Positions 57,826-64,000 of a stretch of 64,000 bases of DNA are shown here, piece after piece (within the stretch, counting starts at the first letter, position 1; every line of letters begins with the position of its first letter). The notes beneath the pieces are model-generated. The model saw only the letters and a list, made by a program, of their open reading frames with translations. It had not been told where the DNA came from and searched no databases. The stretch comes from Hymenobacter metallilatus (GTDB lineage: Bacteria > Bacteroidota > Bacteroidia > Cytophagales > Hymenobacteraceae): positions 1-64,000 of the forward strand of contig NZ_RWIS01000005.1 in assembly GCF_003944705.1 (NCBI RefSeq), read 5' to 3'. The position numbers were made by a program, and so were the translations under genes.

Positions 57826-58104
57826 ATGATCTTGTTTGCCACCCGTTTTCTTTACCCCGTTAGTGCCGTTACGCTGCAGGAGCAGCAGGGCATTTTGCCC
57901 GCCGAGTTTTTACAGACTGTTCAGCAGCTGCGGCCTTTCCTGGAAAAGGAGAAGGCCTACGGAGAAATCTGTTCTACTACGGCTACCTCGTCCCGGGGCC
58001 GACTCCTCACGCTTGCCTACCGCAAAACATACTCGCCCGAGCAAGGCTTCGTGGTGGAGATTCTGGACGCTCAGGTAGTGCCTCCGGTGGCCAAAGCCGC
58101 GTAA
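57826..58104 (+). CDS. Hypothetical protein
   Basis: MILFATRFLYPVSAVTLQEQQGILPAEFLQTVQQLRPFLEKEKAYGE...; start could also be 57748. Confidence 0.5.
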   Translation: MILFATRFLYPVSAVTLQEQQGILPAEFLQTVQQLRPFLEKEKAYGEICSTTATSSRGRLLTLAYRKTYSPEQGFVVEILDAQVVPPVAKAA

Positions 58105-58127
58105 GCAGGCACATTTAGAGGGACTTA

Positions 58128-58239
58128 CAGTAGAACGTCGTGCTGAGCCCGTAGAAGCATCTCTCCCGCTTCGTTGCAATGCTAAAATATTGCCCTCGGT
58201 AGAGATGCTTCGGCTCCGCTCAGCATAACGTTCTACAGT
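58128..58239. repeat. Long intergenic palindrome P11, GTCATGCTGAGC family
   Basis: 58128-58164 pairs imperfectly with 58201-58239; sits about 23 nt from both convergent stop codons. Confidence 0.88.
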
Positions 58240-58262
58240 ATAGAAAAGCCGTTGGGTAAGGC

Positions 58263-59333
58263 TCAGCGGCTTCGGCGCCAGATAAACCCGTCCAGTACGT
58301 AGTGAGTGGCTTGCGGAAGCGCTAGCAGCGGCACCAGCACTGCCAAGCCCCAGGAACTGGATACGGTCGGCAGCTGCTGCTGGAACCAGCCGAACACGGT
58401 AGCGTGCTCCCGCCAGACCAGTCCATCCCAGATGCCTTCTTCCAATAGGGCCAGGGCAGCTAGCAGTGCCAGAAAGAAAGCTACTCCATACCGGCCCTGC
58501 CACCACGTGCGGTGCCGTACGCTGGGTGCCGGCTGGCTGGTAGCCCAAACCAACGCCAGGTACGGAACCCCATGTGCCACCACGTTGAGCAGGGTGAAGG
58601 GTAAGTCGCCGTTGAGCAATACAATGCCTGCATACCAGGAAGTAACGGTACCGAGCAGCAACAGATTCCGGGGCCAGTTAACGTAGCCCGTGCAATACCA
58701 TTGCCGGCCTTCCTTTAGTACATACAGCCCGAGCAACCCCACGTAGCAGGCCGTTAGCAGGGCACGGCCACCGGGCCAGTCATACTGAACGAAGTCGCCC
58801 GCAACAAACCAGGTGAAATTGCGGGGCCTGGAGAGGTGCCACCACAGGAGCGGGTACAGAGTAGCTGCGTAAACCAGGCAGGTATCCAAGCGTTGGCTAA
58901 CACGGGAGGTGGTTGGTTCCAGGCGACTGTACAGCCGTAAAAATCCGTACTGCTGGCGGATGAAGTGGAAAACTGCGGCGTAGGCCAGTATCCGCCAAAA
59001 CCACAGGCCCCCGCCCAAGCTATGGAGTGCCACTCCGGCTGCATAGCAGCCTAGTGGCACCACCCAAAGCACCGTGCGAAACTGTCGGCGGCGCTGGGCA
59101 TCGAAGTACGTGCGAAACAACGTGCTGTACACATGCGCCACATCAATGAGCACCACCAGCACTACCCAGGCCCACACCGGCATCCGGGTGGAGTTATGAA
59201 AGGCCGATGGCAGCGCCGCTACCACCAGCAGTGCCAAGAAGGGCGGCCCCAGAATCCAGAGCCCATCAAACCCCACCGACCGAATCCAGGGCTGAGAGAA
59301 AGAAGTACGCGCAGGAACAGCAAACGGAGGCAT
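58263..59333 (-). CDS. Hypothetical polytopic membrane protein
   Basis: 356 aa, many hydrophobic segments. Confidence 0.8.
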   Translation of the reverse strand: MPPFAVPARTSFSQPWIRSVGFDGLWILGPPFLALLVVAALPSAFHNSTRMPVWAWVVLVVLIDVAHVYSTLFRTYFDAQRRRQFRTVLWVVPLGCYAAGVALHSLGGGLWFWRILAYAAVFHFIRQQYGFLRLYSRLEPTTSRVSQRLDTCLVYAATLYPLLWWHLSRPRNFTWFVAGDFVQYDWPGGRALLTACYVGLLGLYVLKEGRQWYCTGYVNWPRNLLLLGTVTSWYAGIVLLNGDLPFTLLNVVAHGVPYLALVWATSQPAPSVRHRTWWQGRYGVAFFLALLAALALLEEGIWDGLVWREHATVFGWFQQQLPTVSSSWGLAVLVPLLALPQATHYVLDGFIWRRSR

Positions 59334-59385
59334 AGGGTAAACAGCAGGCAGCAGAGCTACCCCGAAAGTAATGGTTTCGGGTGGG

Positions 59386-60684
59386 CTAGCGGCTGCCGGA
59401 GGGTTGGGTCGGGGGGCGGTAGTCTACGGGCAGGAATTCACCCATTTTTTCGAAACCCCAGTAGCCTTCCGTCACCAGGTCCAGCGGGTTTTCGGGCAGG
59501 CCGTTGGGTTGCAGCGGCACCTGGGCCCGTTGCAGGTGTAGCACCGAGGACTGCTTGCCCAGCCCGGCCGGCAGCGTCTGGTCCAGGGCGGAATGGCGGG
59601 CGGTAAAGGCCACGTAGGCCGGATCGGCCGGCTCCTGGGCGTATTCCACCACCAGTAAATCGGGGAAGGACAGCTGCACGGTGGTGGCAGCGGGTGGGCG
59701 CTGGCTGAAATCGGGGGCCGTGAGGGGCTGAGTGAACAGGTACTCCACCTGGCGCGGCACCCGGCTCAGACGCATTAGCGAGTCGCTGAACGTCTGGTCA
59801 TCTACCACCCGGGCCTCGTAGGGCTGGGCGCGCATGAGGGCCAGCAGGCTGTCGGCGCGGGCGCGGCCGGGGTGGGGCCGGCGCCGCAGCCGTTGCACCC
59901 GGAAGCCCTCCTCTGCTACCCGGTTTTCATAAGTGCTGCGCAGAAAGTGGGGCAGGGAGCCCCGATGGGCCTGCTGCCGGTTGGCTTCCCAGCGGCGCTG
60001 CTGCCGGCCCGAGCGGGTGGCAATAGGCTCAAACACCGGCGAGCCGTAAAACGCAATCCAGCCCTCCGCGAAATTCTGCCGGAAATCGAGCCCGTAGTAG
60101 CGAATCCGGTAGCCCAGCGCCCGGTTTTCAACCGTCAGAAACTCGTCGCAGGTGGCTGTTAACTCGTTGCGCTCCGCATCGTACTCCACCCGCACGGCGG
60201 CGGGGTTGCGGATGCGGCACTGGGCCGAAAAGGTGGTGCTGCCTAGAAACGACTCCGTAAATTTCTGGTAATCCTCGGGCCGGTTAGGCCGGGGCCGCAC
60301 CACCACTTCGCCCAGCGCGTTGGCCGTGGGCGGCAGCCGGAAAGTGAGTTGCTGCGCAGTCCCGTTCACCGTCACTGCCTGCCGCCGCAACCCATACCCG
60401 ATATAGGAAGCCACCACCTCGTAGCTACCCGCCGGCACGCGGGCAAACGTGAAGCGGCCGGCCTCATCGGTGGTAACGCCCAGCGTCGTGTTGGCCAGAA
60501 ATACAGTGCCGAAAGCCAGCGGCTTGTTCGTCACAGAATCAAGCACACTGCCGCTGAGCGTACTTTGCGCCCACATAGGAGTAGCCAGGAGTAGCAGCAG
60601 GAGGCATCCTACCAGCCCAGTACATCCTGCCCGGATAAGATGAGTCTCGTTCTGGGGCAGTCGTTTGAATGTATTTACGAACAT
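59386..60684 (-). CDS. Carboxypeptidase-like regulatory domain (CarboxypepD_reg) protein
   Basis: MFVNTFKRLPQ...signal; STLSGSVLDSVTNKPLAFGTVFLANTTLGVTTDEAGRFTFARVPAGSYEVVASYIGY. Upstream ATG at 60732 also possible. Confidence 0.85.
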   Translation of the reverse strand: MFVNTFKRLPQNETHLIRAGCTGLVGCLLLLLLATPMWAQSTLSGSVLDSVTNKPLAFGTVFLANTTLGVTTDEAGRFTFARVPAGSYEVVASYIGYGLRRQAVTVNGTAQQLTFRLPPTANALGEVVVRPRPNRPEDYQKFTESFLGSTTFSAQCRIRNPAAVRVEYDAERNELTATCDEFLTVENRALGYRIRYYGLDFRQNFAEGWIAFYGSPVFEPIATRSGRQQRRWEANRQQAHRGSLPHFLRSTYENRVAEEGFRVQRLRRRPHPGRARADSLLALMRAQPYEARVVDDQTFSDSLMRLSRVPRQVEYLFTQPLTAPDFSQRPPAATTVQLSFPDLLVVEYAQEPADPAYVAFTARHSALDQTLPAGLGKQSSVLHLQRAQVPLQPNGLPENPLDLVTEGYWGFEKMGEFLPVDYRPPTQPSGSR

Positions 60685-60710
60685 TTCGTAATAATACGAA
60701 ATGTTCGTAA
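60675..60710. promoter_or_regulatory. Tandem palindromic operator-like site over a start codon
   Basis: TTACGAACATTTCGTAATAATACGAAATGTTCGTAA: 16-bp perfect inverted repeat, each half itself a palindrome around a 3-nt centre. Confidence 0.6.
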
Positions 60711-60732
60711 AAGCCTGGATGGAACCTGACAT

Positions 60733-62379
60733 TTAGTCTTGTCTGGCGGCCAGCACCTCTCGGGCGGCGCGTAAACCCTGGTAAAAGCCTTCCTCAAATA
60801 TAGATATGCCGCTCAGATCGGTGTGGGCGAAGAATATTTTATTCTGCCAGGGCCGAGCGGCAGCCTGGCGGGCAGTGCCCCACACGAAGCCGGGCATGGG
60901 GGCTATCATGCCATGACCCCACACCCACACGTCGGCGCGCTGTACCAGAGGGGTGAGGCCGGAGTGGGCGGTTTCCAGCTCGGCCAGCGCCCGGCGCACC
61001 CACTCGTCGTAGCTGGTCTGATAAGCCTGCTGGCGGGCAGTAGCGGCGTTGGCGGCTGCTAGGGGCAGGTACCAGGTAATCACCTGCGGCCCCGCCGCCG
61101 AAAGGCTCAGGCCCTGGTGGCGGGCACTCACGTAGCCCACCGATTCGGTACCGTAAAGCACGTTGTCCCAGCTCAGGGGCTGGCCGGGGCCCTGGGGCAG
61201 GCCCTCTACCGTGAGGTTCACCACCACCCAGGGGGCACGGTGGCAGGGCAGAGGCCGTTGAGCCAAGGCAGGCAAGGACGTCAGCAGCCGCTCGGTGATG
61301 AACTGCGGGGTGGCCAGCAGCACGCGCCGGGCCTGCACCCGGGTCGTCTGGCGGGTGGTCACGTCGAAGCAGTCGGCGGCCAGGCCGGTGGGCGTGTCGT
61401 GCAGGGCGTAGGCTACGGTATTGGGGCGGAGGGGGGAGGTAACCTGCCGGCGCAGCTGCTCGGCCAGGAAGCCGTTGCCCTGGGGCCAGGTCAGCACGTC
61501 GGCGGCCGTGGCGTTGTGGGCGCGGCCTTTGCGGGCGGCAAAGTAGTGCAGCCCCGCCCACGCCGATACCTGGGCGGCCGTAGCGCCATAGTCGTCGCGG
61601 CAGCTGTAGTCGAGGTACCAGCGCAGGTAGGGGCTGGTGAAGCCCTGCTCATCCAGCCAGGCGGCAAACGGCTGCGCGTCGAGGCGGCGGAACTGCTCAT
61701 CTTCGGACGACTCCTGTACCGGAATCCGGAAGGCGTCGCGCCCGTCCTGACCGCGGGCCTGCCGCAGCTCTTCGATCAGCTGAAAAAACCGGGCAATCTG
61801 CTGCTTTTCGGCCGGGGGCACGCCCAGCTCCGGCACCAGCCCGCTCTGCCAGTGGCCCTGCACAAACAGCCGTTCCTCGGGGTCGTGGCAGAGGTGGTAC
61901 TCGTTGTACACGGGCAGGCCGGAGGCCGCGTCGTGGCCGGTAATGACGCCGGCTTCGCGCAGAAACGCCAGCAGCTCATGGTTGCGCACGTCGGGTACGG
62001 GCAGGTAGTGGGCACCCCAGGGGTAGGTGGAGGCCGCATTGCGGCCGGCCCGGGAGTTGCCGCCGGGCTGCTCGTCCAGCTCCACCAGCAGGATGTGGGC
62101 CGGCGGCACGCCCTGCCGTTCCAGCTCCCGCCGCGCCGTAAGCCCCGCCACGCCCCCGCCGATAATCAGTACCTCCACCGTCTCGGTGCGGGTGGGGGTC
62201 GGCAGCGCCGCCACGTTGCGCAGCAGGTGGCCGGTGGCGTGGTTGGCCCCGTGCATACTGCCCCGAATGTGGCTGCGTCCGGTGCCCGGCGCGCACGAGT
62301 GCAGCCCCGCCAGTGGGGCCAGCAGCAGCCCCGCGCTACCCAGTGCGGCTTGGTGAAGAAAATGACGACGGGAAGGCAA
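60733..62379 (-). CDS. FAD-dependent amine oxidase-fold oxidoreductase, Tat-type signal
   Basis: MPSRRHFLHQAALGSAGLLLAPLAGLHSC; VEVLIIGGGVAGLTARRELERQGVPPAHILLVELDEQPGGNSRAGRN. Confidence 0.9.
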   Translation of the reverse strand: MPSRRHFLHQAALGSAGLLLAPLAGLHSCAPGTGRSHIRGSMHGANHATGHLLRNVAALPTPTRTETVEVLIIGGGVAGLTARRELERQGVPPAHILLVELDEQPGGNSRAGRNAASTYPWGAHYLPVPDVRNHELLAFLREAGVITGHDAASGLPVYNEYHLCHDPEERLFVQGHWQSGLVPELGVPPAEKQQIARFFQLIEELRQARGQDGRDAFRIPVQESSEDEQFRRLDAQPFAAWLDEQGFTSPYLRWYLDYSCRDDYGATAAQVSAWAGLHYFAARKGRAHNATAADVLTWPQGNGFLAEQLRRQVTSPLRPNTVAYALHDTPTGLAADCFDVTTRQTTRVQARRVLLATPQFITERLLTSLPALAQRPLPCHRAPWVVVNLTVEGLPQGPGQPLSWDNVLYGTESVGYVSARHQGLSLSAAGPQVITWYLPLAAANAATARQQAYQTSYDEWVRRALAELETAHSGLTPLVQRADVWVWGHGMIAPMPGFVWGTARQAAARPWQNKIFFAHTDLSGISIFEEGFYQGLRAAREVLAARQD

Positions 62380-62387
62380 GTTGTTTT

Positions 62388-62576
62388 TTCGTTGTTAGTT
62401 GTTAGTTGCTCGTTATCAGTTGTTGGTGTCATCCTGAGCATGTCGCGCATCAAGCGAGGACGAAGGACCTTATTGTGTCAGCACGAGATTTAAAAACGAT
62501 GGTCGTTCTATCGTGCTAAGGTCCTTCGTAAGCTCAGGATGAAAGAAACAACTGATAACGAGCAACTAACAACGAA
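62388..62576. repeat. Nested palindrome P12: TTAGTTGTTAGTTG family outside, GTCATCCTGAGC family inside
   Basis: Outer arms TTCGTTGTTAGTTG..CTCGTTATCAGTTGTT (from 62388; right arm 62547-62576); inner arms GTCATCCTGAGC...CGAAGGACCTTA (from 62428) and TAAGGTCCTTCGTAAGCTCAGGATGA (about 62517-62542). Confidence 0.9.
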
Positions 62577-64000
62577 TCAGTGTACGTAGGGGCCCCAGTC
62601 ATCTTCGAAGTAGCGGACCAGGGCTTGGTTGTTGAGCTGGTTGATGTCGGTGGGGATTTCGCTCATGTCGGGCGGGAAGTAGCGCATGTCGCGGATGGTG
62701 GCGGGCGTCACGTAGCGCAGGCCGGCGGGAAGGGGGCCGGCATCGGGGCGCCAGTGGGCGTTGCGGCCGGCCAGCACGAAGCCCCATTCCCCGAATGAGG
62801 GCACGTAACAGTGGTAGGGCAGGGTAGTGAAGCCGGCAGCCTGCAGGGTGTGGGCCACGCACCAGAACGAGCGGCGCGCCACGTAGGGCGAGGTACTCTG
62901 TACCACCACCCAGCCGCCCGAGGCCAGCCGCTGCTCCAGGGCCCGGTAAAACGCGGCCGAGTACAGCTTACCGATGGAGTAGTTGCCGGGGTCGGGAAAA
63001 TCCACCACGATGCAGTCGTAGCGGCTGGTGTCCTGGCGCACCCACTGGTAGGCGTCGCCGTTGATGACCTGGACTTTGGGCTGAAGCAACGCACGCTGGT
63101 TGAGGGCTAGCAACATCTCGTTGCGCTGAAACAGCCGGGTCATGCCCGCATCAAGGTCCACCAGCCGGATGCGCTGGAGCTGCGGGTACTTCAGCAGCTC
63201 ACGCACTGCTAGGCCGTCGCCGCCGCCCAGCACCAGCACCTGCCGGGCCCGGGGCAGGGCCTGCATGGCCGGGTGCACCAGCGCCTCGTGGTAGCGGTAC
63301 TCATCGAGGGAGCTGAACTGCAGGTTGCCGTTGAGAAACAGCCGCAGCTCCCGCTGATTTTTGGTGAGCACCAGCCGCTGGTAGGTGGTGCTTTTGGAGT
63401 AAATCACCTGATCCTGGAAGGCCATACCCTCGGTGTAGGTCTGGATGCGCTCAGCGTAGCCGAAGCCCACCCCCAGAGCCAGCAAAGAGGCCACCAGCGC
63501 CCCGGTTAGGTCGCGCCGGAAGGGCCTGGTTTCGGGGAAGCGGTACAAGGCCACGCCGGCCACTACCACGTTCAGCGCCCCGCACAGCAACGACGTACGG
63601 ATGAGACCCAGCTGCGGCACCAGCACCAGCGGAAACACCAGTGAGGCCAGCAGCGCCCCGATGTAGTCGAAGGTGAACACGCGGGAAACCAGGTCCTTGA
63701 ACTCGAAGCGGTTTTCCAGAATCCGCATCAGCAGCGGAATTTCCAGCCCCACCAGCACGCCCGTAAGGCCTACCAGCGCGTATAGAATCAGCCGGAACGA
63801 CACCACGTACTCGAACAGCACGAACAGCAGCGGGGCCGAGAAGCCACCCACCAGCCCCACCAGAATTTCGAGCCGGATAAACCACCGCAACAGCGAGCCG
63901 CCCAGGTAGCGCGACAGCCAGGACCCGATGCCCATCGAAAACAGATAGGCCCCGATGATGGTGGAAAACTGCATCACCGAGTCGCCGAGCAGGTAGGAGG
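62577..64000 (-). CDS. speE: Polyamine aminopropyltransferase (spermidine synthase) with N-terminal membrane domain; truncated by window end
   Basis: VLVLGGGDGLAVRELLKYPQLQRIRLVDLDAGMTRLF, YDCIVVDFPDPGNYSIGKLYSAAFYRALEQRLASGG; frame stays open upstream (SYLLGDSVMQFSTIIGAYLFSMGIGSW) to the window edge. Confidence 0.93.
   Translation of the reverse strand, partial: SYLLGDSVMQFSTIIGAYLFSMGIGSWLSRYLGGSLLRWFIRLEILVGLVGGFSAPLLFVLFEYVVSFRLILYALVGLTGVLVGLEIPLLMRILENRFEFKDLVSRVFTFDYIGALLASLVFPLVLVPQLGLIRTSLLCGALNVVVAGVALYRFPETRPFRRDLTGALVASLLALGVGFGYAERIQTYTEGMAFQDQVIYSKSTTYQRLVLTKNQRELRLFLNGNLQFSSLDEYRYHEALVHPAMQALPRARQVLVLGGGDGLAVRELLKYPQLQRIRLVDLDAGMTRLFQRNEMLLALNQRALLQPKVQVINGDAYQWVRQDTSRYDCIVVDFPDPGNYSIGKLYSAAFYRALEQRLASGGWVVVQSTSPYVARRSFWCVAHTLQAAGFTTLPYHCYVPSFGEWGFVLAGRNAHWRPDAGPLPAGLRYVTPATIRDMRYFPPDMSEIPTDINQLNNQALVRYFEDDWGPYVH

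Noticed and set aside
61117-62493. 458-aa plus-strand ORF antisense to the FAD oxidoreductase
   Set aside because: Shadow of a well-supported gene; runs into repeat P12.
1-64000. CRISPR arrays, tRNA, rRNA
   Set aside because: No regularly spaced direct repeats, cloverleaf-like tRNA sequence or rRNA segments recognised by eye; absence not tested computationally.

Overview
High-GC Bacteroidota sequence; gene content and style suggest Hymenobacter or a relative (inference). Main content: (1) a xylan/glucuronoxylan utilisation locus at about 4.5-33.2 kb, with GH2-like, GH43, LacI regulator, UxuA-like mannonate dehydratase, GH67, SDR, SusC/SusD, SGNH esterase, GH3, two GH10, XylB, XylA, SSS symporter and GH115; (2) a co-directional minus-strand array at 33.3-42.9 kb (DUF1080 hydrolase, three TIM-barrel isomerase-like proteins, MFS transporter, cytochrome c, Gfo/Idh/MocA, gluconate-2-DH subunit-3-like protein, GMC flavoprotein) preceded by a hybrid two-component sensor, which looks like a periplasmic sugar-oxidation (3-keto-sugar type) pathway; (3) a tail of housekeeping and accessory genes (SbcD, MBL-rhodanese, APC permease, TPR histidine kinase plus NarL regulator, OmpA-family protein, FAD oxidoreductase, aminopropyltransferase truncated by the window end). 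An IS1-family element follows a GH92 gene near the start. The most unusual non-coding signal is at least 12 long imperfect palindromes (about 70-190 bp) from several unrelated sequence families, all at 3' ends of genes. They occupy every intergenic gap longer than 20 bp inside the oxidation array. Other notable items: a LacI regulator with an N-terminal transposase-like zinc ribbon, a 30-bp perfect palindromic operator, a tandem palindromic operator over a start codon, and an IS1 whose two ORFs are in a +1 rather than the usual -1 relation.
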